64,000 nucleotides of DNA from assembly GCA_948567375.1 (NCBI GenBank), contig OX419758.1, positions 38,941,001 to 39,005,000 on the forward strand, given 5' to 3'. The notes below the pieces were generated by a model that saw nothing but the letters and a program-made list of their open reading frames with translations, made no database searches and was not told where the DNA came from. The DNA comes from Lunularia cruciata (lineage: Eukaryota; Streptophyta; Marchantiopsida; Lunulariales; Lunulariaceae). The position numbers and the translations under genes were made by a program. Below are positions 12,004-22,516 of the stretch, piece after piece (position 1 is the stretch's first letter; each line of letters opens with the position of its first letter).

Positions 12004-12942
12004 GTGCGCACAGGAATTAGTCCATTTCCAGGAGAGAAGACGAAAATTGACGTGACGGTTACTGAATCTGGTGTGCATGTTCCGGATCTCTGGAATCATG
12101 ACACCACGATTGAAAGGAAGAATGATTCATTGTTTGAGTTTTACAACGGGAAGGTGGGCAACGCGGATTCAGAGTTGTCAATAATATTTTCCACGGACTC
12201 TCTGAGAATAGTGATTCAGCTGAAAGTATTCATCTATGAACATGGGTTACCAAACCAGAGGATGGTGGTGAAGGGGAAATATGGCCCAAAACCTGGTTAG
12301 CAGAACAGTTTCCAGGAGCTTGCGTTCTGAGTATACGGTACTATTCCAGTCTTAGAGTTTCCCCAGAGGGTGGCAGATCGGATCTGTACTCCTTGGGTGA
12401 GACGATGGTTCACAATATAATTCGGTTACCCCATTACAAGCCTGAGATCTGGAAACAACCTGTTGTTTTGGTGGGTCGTTCCATGGGAGGCATAGTAATG
12501 AAACAGTTTCTGCTTTCCGCCAACTGGATCCTGACGAATCACAACCATAACCCAAACATGGAGGATCCTGTGAAGAAGATTTCCTAAGAAGTCCTTGACA
12601 ATGTCAAACTTCTCTTTTACTACTCGACTCCTCATCAAGGAATGAATTTCTTCGATGAAAATATTCCTGAAAGCTGAAAACTTCGAGTCCAGTTCGTTGC
12701 TCAAGAGTGCCAGAACGTTGGAGACATGGGTGTCAAGGTTAAATGCTGATTTCGAGGAGATTGCAAAGAAAAATCACAAGTGGCCTCAGGCCGCTGTACA
12801 AGAATCGTTACCGGCACGGGAGAAATGGCAAATGCTTGGATTCAAGGATTTGGTTGTTTCGGAAGCGTCGTCGAAGGGCTCCATATCAGACTACATGAAA
12901 GTTGAGGAGGATCAATTCTCAATAACTCAACCTAAGACCTAA
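12004..12942 (+). pseudogene. SERAC1-like alpha/beta-hydrolase, possibly the N-terminus of a liverwort hydrolase-NLR
   Basis: Through two frame changes (near 12190 and 12650) and several stops, this reads as a complete alpha/beta-hydrolase domain of the SERAC1 type. In order it has an FHGL oxyanion motif, a WPKTWLAEQFPGACVLSIRY strand-turn segment, the nucleophile elbow VVLVGRSMGGIVMKQF (G-x-S-x-G, Ser kept), a YYSTPHQGMNFF segment, and a C-terminal LVVSEAS...EDQFSITQPK. In intact homologues the last motif is normally DHFSI, with the catalytic His; here it is Gln. In liverworts this kind of domain is fused to NB-ARC and LRR domains (HNL receptors), a published class. The frame stops 2 nt before the copia LTR, so anything downstream is cut off. 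Whether it was HNL or a stand-alone lipase-like protein cannot be settled here. Confidence 0.75.
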
Positions 12943-12943
12943 G

Positions 12944-13166
12944 AGTGTTCTACTCTTGTCATGGAGGGCTCAACTGCTGTAGGCAGTTATTCTGTGGTAA
13001 CTATGGTAACCTAGTTTTTAGGTTAGACAGAACTAGAGATAAGGCTAGAGTTATGATACTTAACCCGTTTAAGTTATAATCTGGTTCTTATCTCCCTCTT
13101 AAGTAAATAATGTCTAAGGCCTTAATCTACTCCAAACTGGCCAAGTAATGGCAAATGACTGGCAAG
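12944..13166 (-). repeat. Copia-1 3' LTR (left)
   Basis: Starts TGTTCTACTCTTGTCATGG and shares blocks such as AACTATGGTAACCT, GAACTAGAGATAAGG, GATACTTAACC and TTATAATCTGGTT with the right LTR, about 80% identical over the first 150 bp. The inner end is less certain; weak similarity (ACTGGCAA) reaches about 13166. Confidence 0.75.
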
Positions 13167-13199
13167 TTTAGGGCCTGAGAGTCCTTTAGTAAAGATGCT

Positions 13200-13690
13200 C
13201 GCACGCATCTCAATCGTGGGATAGTAAGGAATTTAATTTGATTATTAGCTTCATGTTGTTAAATGAAATGAAACCTGACAGCTATATTTTTAATATGCGC
13301 GTGGAACTTCGTAGAGTCCACAAGAGCAATCGCTGATTGGTTGTCAAAGTATATGACTGTTGGAGTTGATATGCCAAACTTCAAGTTCGTGTAACAAGGA
13401 ACGAATCCAAATCGCTTCAGAAGCCGCATTGCTCAACGCCATGTATTCAGACTCGGAGCTGGATAAAGCTGAAGACTTCAGTCGAGAAGATCCCCAACTA
13501 ATGACGCCATGAGAGAAAATGAAATAGTAACCGGATGACGACTTTCACTGATCAGTCTCTCTGGCCCAGTCAGCATCACTAAATCCGTAGAGAGTTCGAG
13601 GGATGTTGTACTGTCTATACTCAAGGTAGTAGTTGGTGGAGCCTTTCAGATACCAAAATACATGTTTACATGCCTAAATGTGAGTAGGGC
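13200..13690 (-). pseudogene. Copia-1 RNase H region
   Basis: The minus strand encodes the copia RNase H signature: an NQSAIALVDSTKFH-like motif near 13330-13290, preceded by the SESEYMAL-type segment near 13450. RNase H removes the RNA strand of the RNA/DNA hybrid during reverse transcription. It is interrupted by stops and joined to RT at its right. Confidence 0.7.
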
Positions 13691-14590
13691 CTAGGTTCTG
13701 CATGTGTTGAGTAAGAGTGTTGACAGCAAACGCCATGTCTGGTCTAGTACAAATGCAAGCCCAGTTAAGAGAACCAACGGCATTAGCATATACAAACTTA
13801 GTGCAATCAGCTACTTCTTCAGGAGTTTTGGGTGCCATCTGCAAGTGAAAGTTGTAGTCCTGGAAACATTGGAGTTGAAACCGGTCTAGAATCTTGGAAA
13901 CCATACTCAACAAGTTTTTGTTGAAAGTAGAATGGCTGAGAAATTCCCAGCCAGCCTTGAGCTACGTCGTCGTACGTCACCTGGAGGCTGGGTAGGTGAT
14001 GGACTTCGTGGAGATCAGCCAGCTGAACCCGAGAGCTGAGTTTGCCCTTCGTGTGACTCATTAAGCCCAAACTGCTGTTTGTAATTAAAATGTCATCTGC
14101 ATAAAGGCCGAGGATTGCAAACTCATTGGGAAGTATAGATTTCTGTCCACTTCAGAGCTAGTGAAGCCCAATGAGAGCAGAAAAGCATTGATTATCTTAA
14201 ACCATTTGCAGGAGGACTGTTTGAGACCATAGAGTGTCTTCAGCAGTCAACACAACAGACCTTTCTTCGGTGGAGAGACTCCCTCTAGCACCATCATGCA
14301 AATCTCCTCATTGAGAAGACCATTCAAGAATGTGGTTTTCACATCCAATTGATGGACATGAAGTCCCAGTTGGACTGTCAGGGCCAGGATTACGAGTCTC
14401 ACAGATTGGTAGATTGGATGCAACCTACTGGAGAGTAGATTTTAGTTTAGTCAATGCCTTCAATTTGGAGAAACCTCTGGCCACCAAGCGGGCCTTGAAT
14501 TTGGCAATGGTTCCGTCAAGCTTGAGCTTCAACTTAAACACCCACTTACATGTGATTGAGTGTCTGCCAATAGGTAAGATGGTGAAGGTC
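13674..14590 (-). pseudogene. Copia-1 reverse transcriptase
   Basis: Fragments of copia-type RT in several frames. They include the segment FKARLVARGFSK near 14470, LKTLYGLKQS near 14230, and the catalytic YADDILI motif near 14087-14107, with both Asp residues kept. The C-terminal part (14070-13674) has the copia signatures VSTPM and VGSLNWACICTRPDMAFAVN. In the element, RT copies the genomic RNA to cDNA. Frame changes near 13850 and 14080 and many upstream stops mean no active protein. Confidence 0.85.
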
Positions 14591-14599
14591 TAAGTGCCA

Positions 14600-15110
14600 T
14601 CAGCAACATGGGAGTTGAGCTCATCCTCAATAGCAGCTTGCAATCATGGAGCTTCTGGCAATCACATTGCCTGCAAATATATCTTTGGCTCCATCTGAAG
14701 ACCAGGTGTGATCGCTACAAACGCACTCTTCCTAGATGGCTTGCACGTCTTGGGTACCAAGATAGATGTGTCATGACCCTCTATAGGGAGGTGGTACTCC
14801 CTTGTTTGCTCATGTACACTTGCGTGGTTCTGTTGGTGGAGGCTGGACTGGTGAGGGAAAGGGCTCCCCTTGAAGGTCAGTCAATGGAGCGGACCAGGCT
14901 GGTCCAGCTGCGGTGGTGAGGAGAGTTGTTGTTGGCGGAGACAGCTGCCCAGGGTTTGGGCGTGTTTACTCAATAGGCAAGTAGGGCAAGTGTGATGCAG
15001 AACTTTTTGAAGGTTAAGCCCCTTGACAGATCCAATACTTGTTAGTTGTTTCAATTTCTGGGTACTGATGTGACCCAAATGGCGGTGCCAGAGATGGGCA
15101 TTCTTGCCCT
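14600..15110 (-). pseudogene. Copia-1 pre-integrase domain and integrase-RT linker; integrase core missing
   Basis: At 15110-14900 the minus strand encodes the GAG-pre-integrase zinc module (HRHLGHISTQKL..., then a C-x2-C pair in HTCPTCLLSKH). The sequence that follows should be the DDE integrase core but is instead a Pro/Gln-rich linker (QQQLSSPPQLDQPGPLH), then degenerate linker sequence leading to RT. The roughly 200-250-residue catalytic core is absent, apparently by internal deletion. Without it this copy could move only with enzyme supplied by another element. Confidence 0.7.
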
Positions 15111-15293
15111 GAACGGTTAATAATGCACATGGAGACTAAAAAATGGAATTTTTTCTCATGGTATAGTAAAAGATTTGCTTTTAGCATGCTTGCAGTAAGT
15201 ATCCTATACAAGATCCAACAGATCCAACGAATTTGCGGACCTGTTGTGTGGAAATCCCGTTGAGAGGGAAGTCGGGGAGAAGCCGGTGCTCAG

Positions 15294-15960
15294 CTAGGTG
15301 AGTCTCAAAGTTTGATTGTAGCAAGCCGTGAGGGCTGTAGTGCGGTTATGGCTGGCCGATATTGGCAATTCGGAATATTCTTCTTGTTGGGATGCTTTCA
15401 GGATGGAGTAGCCTTCAAGGTGAAAGTGGTGGGGCCATTGGATGGCCTCGTTGAGGAGTTTTTGGGTGGTGGCAGCATCTGGTAAGGTGAGTTCTCCTTC
15501 AAATTTTGATTTCTGCCTCGGCTTGGATATCAAAGATGTAAAGAAGGCTGCAGTCCAGAATTTCTTTATGGTTTGAGGGGACTGCAGTTTTGCTGTTTGG
15601 AGTAGGTATAATTTATTGCACAGAGGACACTTGGCCATGGTTGAATTATTTCTGTCAAACAAGGTGCAGTTCTGATGTTGAATCATTATTCCGCCTCTCT
15701 TCTGGTCAAAGTCGCTTACAGAGAAGAGATTCTTGTGCAGGGAGGGGACGTATAAAACTCTTGTGAGTGTCAAATCGCCTGCAGTGGGGAGGGGTACATG
15801 CAGTGTTTTACTTCCGATTACAGGGAGAGTTGTCTCATCACCCAAGTAAATCTTGTTTGGATTTCCGCTGCTATAATGTGGGGTTGGTGTAAACTCAAGA
15901 AATTGGCGGGTATCAAATGAGAGACGGTGGGTGGTACCGGTATCATAATACCAGTGTTGA
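15294..15960 (-). pseudogene. Copia-1 aspartic protease region
   Basis: The minus-strand frame 15845-15294 (183 codons) and the in-phase sequence just upstream encode copia protease. A DTG active-site triad (YYDTGTTHRLSF) lies near 15930. It is followed by the GSKTLHVPLP and LTRVLYVPSLHKNLFSVS segments, all typical of the copia polyprotein. The enzyme would cleave gag-pol inside the virus-like particle. The C-terminal 90 residues are less typical. Confidence 0.8.
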
Positions 15961-16147
15961 TCCTTTTGTTGGCTCAGCGGAGGTGCAATCTTTGAACAAA
16001 AAGCGTGGGTATAGTAAACTTTTGCATAAAAATCTGGGTTTAACTCCTCCTCAGCCTAGTTCTTTTTCTGATTGCCTTTGTTCCCGTTGTTTGCTGTGGA
16101 AGACTCTAAATTATACGCAAATTTCTTTGTGTTGCTCTTCTTAGGAT

Positions 16148-17014
16148 TGCTCCTGCAGTCAACTGCCCAATGAAACCCTTTTCCACAAATAGTGCATTTA
16201 GATGGAGATTTTCTCTTTCCTTTGCCTTGTTCTTTTCCACTTATAAAATTTTTGTCAGAGTTTGTGGAAGGGTTTCTTTTGTTTTTTCAATGTCCTTTGC
16301 CTTTGTTATGGCTGGTAAACAGGGCATTGCCTTTGGAGCTTTCATGTTTCATCTCAGTTTCCTCATGTAGGTATGAGGTAACGACCTCTTCAAAAGTAAA
16401 TATTCTGGTATTTATTTCACAGAGTTTTAATGCAACCTGAAAATTATGAAGGCACGGAACAGAGCATAGTGATAGCTTGTTACTTGTAGGCTATGTCAAC
16501 TCCAGCGTTATGTTACTAAATTAGGAGGCTGCAATAGTGGAAGATGTGCTGGGTAAAGGACTCACTCTGCTTCATTTTTAGGTAAAGAAATTTCTATTTT
16601 AGGTGCATTTTCGTTAGGACATCCTGAGAGGTGCAAGTGTCTTTCAACCTTTCCTAAATTTCATGGGAAGTATTGCATTCTTGGACATGGTTGAATATAT
16701 CCCTTGAACAACAGTCCTTGAGGGCTGCCTTGGCAATGTTAACTCTCTTTTCCCAATCCGTAATTGCCTGATTGATTGTATCCACTGTTGTCTGTGGTGC
16801 AAGTAACGCAGCACCTGCCACCAAACCTGTCATTGCAGTCATGGCCGTTTGTAGTTGAGCAGGAGTGGGAGGCGGTGCTGGCTTGGGGCTGATGTTGGAG
16901 ATGATTTCCCAATAGCCCTCTATGGTTAATTTGTTGAGTAGTTGAAGCCCAAGAACTATAGTCAATACCATCTAATTTCTGCCAAGATGTGTTGATAAGC
17001 TGAGAGGTCGCCAT
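16148..17014 (-). pseudogene. Copia-1 gag with intact zinc knuckle
   Basis: The frame opening at Met 17014 (MATSQLINTSWQKLDGIDYS) matches the usual copia gag start (L-x-G-x-N/D-Y-x-x-W). A frame change near 16930 moves to the 16971-16654 frame with the Ala/Gln-rich capsid-like part, and several stops follow. At 16196-16155 a perfect CX2CX4HX4C zinc knuckle survives (CTICGKGFHWAVDC). Gag packages the element RNA. Inactive because of the frameshift and stops. Confidence 0.8.
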
Positions 17015-17256
17015 GGCTTCTGATGGTAATGAGCCTGCTCGTTTGGCAAGGGTTCGTTTTTCTGGACTCTGGTTAACTCTCAACAAGTTCTCAATGCATG
17101 GACTGATACTTCATTTAGGTACTAAGGGGGTTTGTTTTGGCGTTTAATGTTGCTGGTAAGTGGCAAAATTCAAAGGTTTCAGAAAAATGGGTTTTGTCAA
17201 TTTGGCGTAGCCGGCCCGGAATGCTGCAGATGGCCTGGCACTGATCAGGCGCTGGC

Positions 17257-17446
17257 AAATCAAAGTGTAAAATTGCTGACTAGGTGGAAAGTTTGAGTCC
17301 TTGGGTGGGAGGGAACCTTCATCAAGGCTCATTACTGCAGGACTCCTGCAGAAATCAAAGTGTAAAATTGCTGGCTAGGTGGAAATTTTGCGTCCTTGGG
17401 TGGGAGGGAACTTTCATCCAGGCTCACTACTGCAGGACTCCTGCAG
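17257..17446. repeat. Tandem duplication of 95 bp in the copia-1 leader
   Basis: Two adjacent 95-bp units (17257-17351, 17352-17446), roughly 90% identical, lie between the 5' LTR and gag. Each ends in the palindrome CTGCAGGACTCCTGCAG (8-bp arms, 1-nt centre), and the start of a third unit follows. Such duplications in the untranslated leader are common slippage products. Confidence 0.9.
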
Positions 17447-17518
17447 AAATTAAGAGGTAATTCTAGAATTTGCCAGTCCTATTCTGGCTATGGAGTTTGT
17501 TAGACACTAGCAAATTTG

Positions 17519-17530
17519 CGATGATACCAT
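17519..17530 (-). other. Possible degenerate primer binding site
   Basis: On the minus strand this reads TGGTATCATCGC. The usual plant copia site, complementary to the initiator Met tRNA, begins TGGTATCA, so the first eight bases fit. It lies about 95 bp inside the 5' LTR as I delimit it, farther than normal, so either the LTR reaches farther left or the match is chance. Confidence 0.3.
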
Positions 17531-17625
17531 ACAAGAAAGTTCTGTGCACAAAGGTTGAGGGGAGTCTACAATTCATAGGCACAACTCTTTACTTAGTATT
17601 AGAATACAATGTCTGGACATGAGTG

Positions 17626-17855
17626 TTATGCTCTTGTCATGGACCGCTCAACTGCAATAGACAGTATTCATTCGGAGGTAACTATGGTAACCTCGTTCTC
17701 AAGTCAGATAGAACTAGAGATAAGGAGAGAGTTTTGATACTTAACCAGCTAACTTATAATCTGGTTTATACGTACCAGAAGGACTAGGGAAGAAAATGAG
17801 AAAGGAGCACATTAGCTCTAGAAATCCTCCTGCCATTCACTGGCAATCTCTGTAT
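17626..17855 (-). repeat. Copia-1 5' LTR (right)
   Basis: Begins TGTTATGCTCTTGTCATGG and matches the left LTR in the same order of blocks. The outer end is unclear; it is set by weak similarity (ATTCACTGGCAA) near 17850. Confidence 0.7.
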
Positions 17856-17869
17856 TGCACTGTCGAAAT

Positions 17870-20780
17870 AGAAAACGAGCTGATTGAGAAAATATCCTGC
17901 CCACCTTTGTTGTGACTGCGGCGGTTAGTATATCTGTGATCAATTTTTAAAATTTCCCTAAAATCAAGTATTCAACAACTTAGCGTCGCCAAGACTCCTC
18001 ACCCAAATGGAAATTATACATAAACAGAAGAATTGGCCCTTGCTCAACCTTGTACAAAGTTGTCATTGAATGCTGGCGTGCTTGGATCATCCTCTCACCA
18101 TTGGAAGCATAGCCTATATCCATGTTCCAAGAGATTCTTGCTCGATCAAAAACACACTCCAATTATAGGTGTTCGAAGCTTATAGGTGTCCACAGTCGAT
18201 TATGATGATAATTATAATCAGATTATAGGTGTCCGAACCTTTGAATTTTCTCTGCTTAGCATTTTCATCAATCAAGGTGCAATAATTGATGATCTTCATG
18301 AGTAGAGAATTTTTATTTCTCTGACTCCAACAAAGCCATATTAGATTTCATTATTTTGATGATAGTTAAACTCGTTGTTCCATTTTTTCTACGTCAGTGA
18401 AGGCTCCTACCTCCTCTCCAAATACCCATCACACGGGGAAAGAATATAGAGGCCAAACACAAACAAAAGAAGTTTACAATGAAGCAAAAGTAGGTCACAT
18501 TATAATTGATCAAGGTGAAAAAAAGGCAACCTATGGCAACCCCTATGGCAACACTCTTAAGAACTCCCTAGATAACTCAACATTATGTTCATGTACTAAA
18601 GTTCCAGATCGAATTAGAGTTCATCCAATTGTATACTGAACCCAAAGTATGCTTTGGAGAGTCCAAAGTCAACCAAAAGCTCATCCAACATTAAGCTCAA
18701 CCCACTTATACAGCAAAACGCCCAATACATCTCAGACTTTCAATCACTCTCCACTCTCCACTCTTGATGTACATAAATGCCCGATACACTACATGTACTT
18801 GATACCTCAGGAAAGTGATTGGATTTCTGCATGTCTTTTCGACTCAACTATATTTTAAGAAGTTAGATTTGAGCTTACCATTTGTAGACCTTAGGTGGAA
18901 ATTAGTCATGGAAGCCGAAATAAACATCTAAGTTTGAAATGGCACCTAAAACGATATAAATCTTTCACCGAGATTGAGAGGTTTTCTCGGGCTTACTTGG
19001 TTATCCTTTCTGTCACGAAATGCACTATCAATAAAATGGGTACTACCAAAAGTTAGATCTGAGGATGCCATTATAATGTATAGGTGGAGAATGGTATTGG
19101 AAGGTGAAGTGATACCCACATTTAAGATAACAACTAAGATTTAGATTATGAATCAGCAAGAGAAAATGCAATATTAGCAAAATGGATGTTGCAAAAAAAA
19201 GTTGAACAATCGGTAATGCTCAATTTTAAGCAAGGATAGCTACAAGTAGCAATGAACAAACGAATGGATTAGATGAGATGAAACTTCTGCCTTTTGGAGA
19301 AGTGATATCTCAATCCCATAAGTCTCAGGTCTCACAGGTCTCATAAAGCTTTTCCTAATATCTCAAATGGTTGTTGTCACAAAGTTTATGAACTACAAAC
19401 CCAAAGAACTTATCTTTATCTATCAAACTCGCTAGCTTTGAGGTAGATGAAAAATAGCGTTTTGCATATAGACTAAGAAGGCTCATATATGGACTGAAAC
19501 AAAGTCCATATGTGTGGAATGATGAAGTAGACTCATTATTGAAATTTATTTGCTTCATTCTGAGTTTTCTAGATCCAAGTCCTATATTTTTAATCAGTAA
19601 ACGATTAATTAGTAATATCATTTATCCTACTACTTCTCAACGATATATGATTCACTTGCACGTCTCTTATAATATTTGGTAGTATTAAGACACATTTCAA
19701 TATAAAATATGAAATGAAAGATCATGGGTACAATAATAAGGTATCATTGCAAGAAACTAAAGGGAATTTAATGCTTCAAATAAGATAAAAAATCATAGAA
19801 AGGCATAAAATAATATGAGATGAAAAACTGCCTATCCTTTAGGACTCCATTGCTAGAAACTACAGAAAAATTTGTTGGAGACAAGACTGAAGAGATTGAC
19901 TCATGATTGGCTCAATATCATAAAATTTTCTGAAAATTATTCTACCTCACTAACAAAGGATACTACTTATCTTTGCAGTTAAATTAGTGAGTAGATTTAC
20001 TACATACGCCAAAAGGCTCATTCTTATTGGGATGCAACTCCTCACATAAATTAGTAGAGAAATAATGGACCTGGCATTTTTTTCAACAAACAGGCAATCT
20101 AAAGTTGAAAGAATACAAGGACTCTGATCAATGAATCTCTTATCGGGACTATTTATATTGTCAAATCATTCAATGGTTCAGAAGACGATATCTTTTCACA
20201 CTCATATCTAGACATAGTATAAGATATAAGTGGAGAAGCAAATAATAATCTATGGTATCCCTGTCCATTATAAAACGTTATTCTTGAGCAATTTCAAATG
20301 ATGTTCAAGAAAGTTGTTCCTTGAATGCTTAGGATCTTATATTTGTTTTAATATTTGATACTTTTATAACAATTAAAGATACAAAGATTATCCCAGACCT
20401 AGCATATACCCTATGGCCTATCTAATACGTGAAAATTTTATTGCAATAAAACTAACTGATACGCACATATCCTATGCCAAAACAAAACACTAGGAGGTGC
20501 ATAGGTGCACTAACGAAAGAAGTAATAATCTGACTTTTTCAAGACAAGAGCAAATTGCACCAATCTTGACCGGGATTCTATCTAAGGCAAAGTCTGAGCG
20601 ACATACTAAAAATTTAATAGTTCGTGAAGTGGACCTAGGAATAGTGATATGAACGCTATAAATATTGGAACACTACCAAATACATTGCTATCCCTCAGGA
20701 AATTTTTCTCGAGAAAAATCCAATTGTCCTTCTCTCCTCCAATTTTTATACATTCGGTTACTTCTTTCTTGCTAAATTGA
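17870..20780. other. AT-rich DNA, nothing assignable
   Basis: Three thousand bases without a recognisable gene. Frames such as 18397-18639 and 18649-18858 (plus) and 19621-19355 (minus) are short and match no family I know. CG dinucleotides are rare, as in old methylated repeat DNA. Confidence 0.5.
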
Positions 20781-20789
20781 CTAGTCTTA

Positions 20790-21107
20790 TCATAGAAGTA
20801 TTCCTCTATCTTGTCGGATTTTCCTGCTAAAAATACTATATAAAAATGATTTATTATTAGTAAAAGTAGTAAAATATAAGGATCCTATAGAGGCACATCT
20901 TCCGTTGTCATTACACAAGAGCAATATATTTTGCCATAAATTTTTACCTAACGGCATATTACAAACTTCCCGTGGTAGATTACGTGTTTCATTTAGAGCA
21001 AATATACTAGCTCTATCCGTAGCAGTTTTTGTGGCTAGCTCAGTGCTAATTTTATCTGTTTGAATAGAGCTCAAGAGAAGCTGCTGGAATTTAGAGACTT
21101 TCGTCAA
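20790..21107 (-). pseudogene. Possible copia integrase fragment
   Basis: A minus-strand frame of 105 codons. It contains a Cys...LGK segment followed about 25 residues later by SLYFTTFTNNKSFLYSIFSR. This resembles the copia integrase entry region (LGK, then YF-x-TF-x-DD-x-SR-x-x-W-x-YFLK), but the catalytic Asp pair reads Asn-Asn. The downstream sequence decays at once. A chance resemblance cannot be excluded. Confidence 0.35.
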
Positions 21108-21600
21108 TTATGTTAATCAAGGGATCTTGTCATCCATACTCAGATGATACTCTTTGACGAGCTATGTTGTAGAAGTGTCTTGTTTGTAAGTGGTCTTTCT
21201 TTCTAGTCAATTTCTTGGCCAACTGTTCTGTTTTATCCTAAGTTTTGATGTGGAGCAACCTTTATCATGAATGCAAATTCTTTTAAGCATGCTGAATCAA
21301 AAGAATTTTCAAAGTTAATTTTTCTACATTTCTTCTCTTCTTTTGTGCTTACTTCTTTTAAGAACGAGTTAATGAAAATAGATGATAACCTTTGCTTAAA
21401 AGAAACTTGAATTGGAATCAGAAATCAGAAATTAAAATCTTATATTTCTATTAAATCTTTATTTCAATTCTTTTTCCAAATAATTTTTTATTTCATCAAT
21501 TATGAAATAAAAACTATATATATACACCTTTTGGTGTATATGTTAAATCAATGTGATTATATAAACGTATTAACCAGAATGGACTGACCGAGAACTTGGA
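21108..21600. other. AT-rich intergenic DNA
   Basis: Nothing coding seen. It marks the change from CG-poor, AT-rich DNA on the left to the mixed-composition island with the germin-like relic on the right. The switch is abrupt near 21580. Confidence 0.5.
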
Positions 21601-21759
21601 ATAGTGTGTTAGACAATAACTGCCCAAATGAGTGTACGGGACGACGAGGGACGACCATAGTCTACGAAGTTGAATATTTTCACACTCTACCCTGTAAGAG
21701 GCGAATTACAAATCATATAGTTTTAGCGTCTTCAGGTTATCCAAGTTCTGCTACTGGAA

Positions 21760-22516
21760 ATGTCCACGCAAAGAAAATCTTTGCTCTACGTTAATATTAG
21801 TCTCGCGGTTCTTATGGTTCATTCAATCTCTTCGAGAAACACTTCTTTTGATGGATTGCAAGGGGCAGCCGGAAAGATGATAAACTGCTTGTTTGTAACC
21901 ATATTTGCAGCTGCAAATCCCAGAGCTACACACATTGGTGCATGCATCTTATCCTGACCCATTACCAAGACGGAATGTCAATGCAACCAAAACCGAAGTT
22001 CTGCATTGTGGATCTCTGGGTGAGCCGCCAATAAATGGTTTCTCTTGCAAGTTCGACGAGCTCTCATAATGCGAACACTTCTCATTTCCCGGACTTGCTA
22101 ACTCTGCAAATCTTGCCGGGAGGTCATTCTTATGGAACTGTAACTTTAGGTTTCCTCCGCAAGTCGCCTCTTACTCCCCCAGTTGGTGTGTCTTTGCACG
22201 GGTGGACACCGAACCAGGTGGATCCATATTGCCTCACAACTTCGCCACTGAAACTGTGTTTTGTTTGGAAAGTGAAATTTATACCGGTTTCGTGACGAAC
22301 TAAACTTTGGAGAACGGTAGTACGATGAGCAACAAATTTTATGCTAAAGTCCTCAAGAAAGGCGAGGGCTCCATAATTCCCCGGGGATTATTGCATTTCC
22401 AGTTGAACGGGACGCTGCCCGCAACCAGCCTGGATGTTTTGGGTTTCCGTTCTTCTCATGAACTCCAGCTGGTGCCTCTCTCAATGTTCGGCGCTGGAAC
22501 TGTGCTGCAAAGTTGA
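21760..22516 (+). pseudogene. Germin-like protein pseudogene 1
   Basis: Read across about four frame changes and stops, this follows a germin-like protein from N- to C-terminus: a hydrophobic leader, a PINGFSCKF segment (normally VNGFPCK), FSFPGLANSAN, ARVDTEPGGSILPHN, ETVFCLESEIYTGFVTN, and KVLKKGEGSIIPRGLLHFQLN (22340-22410). Germin-like proteins are secreted cupin-fold hexamers that bind manganese; some have superoxide dismutase or oxalate oxidase activity. The first metal-binding motif, normally H-x-H in PPHTHPRA, is damaged to LPHNFATE, while the later His in LLHFQLN survives. Clearly non-functional. A second relic of the family lies at 51460-51972, and the two share similarity into the 3' flank, so they likely derive from one gene or tandem family. 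Confidence 0.85.

Larger units (their letters stand above)
12943..17860 (-). mobile_element. Ty1/copia retrotransposon 1 (degenerate, integrase core deleted)
   Basis: A minus-strand element with domains in copia order (gag, protease, pre-integrase, RT, RNase H from right to left), bounded by related LTRs at about 12944-13166 and 17626-17855. At about 4.9 kb it is close to standard length, yet the central integrase catalytic region is absent: the pre-integrase zinc module runs straight into the proline-rich segment that normally precedes RT. Many stops and frameshifts make it inactive. It abuts the 3' end of the hydrolase relic, which suggests that insertion or a later deletion removed the rest of that gene. 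The target-site duplication could not be established. Confidence 0.85.

Noticed and set aside
12393-12587. Independent small lipase gene
   Set aside because: It is the central frame of the hydrolase relic; the upstream and downstream parts are present in other frames.
15014-15211. Minus-strand frame that could be a separate small gene
   Set aside because: It is a shifted frame of the copia-1 pre-integrase region.
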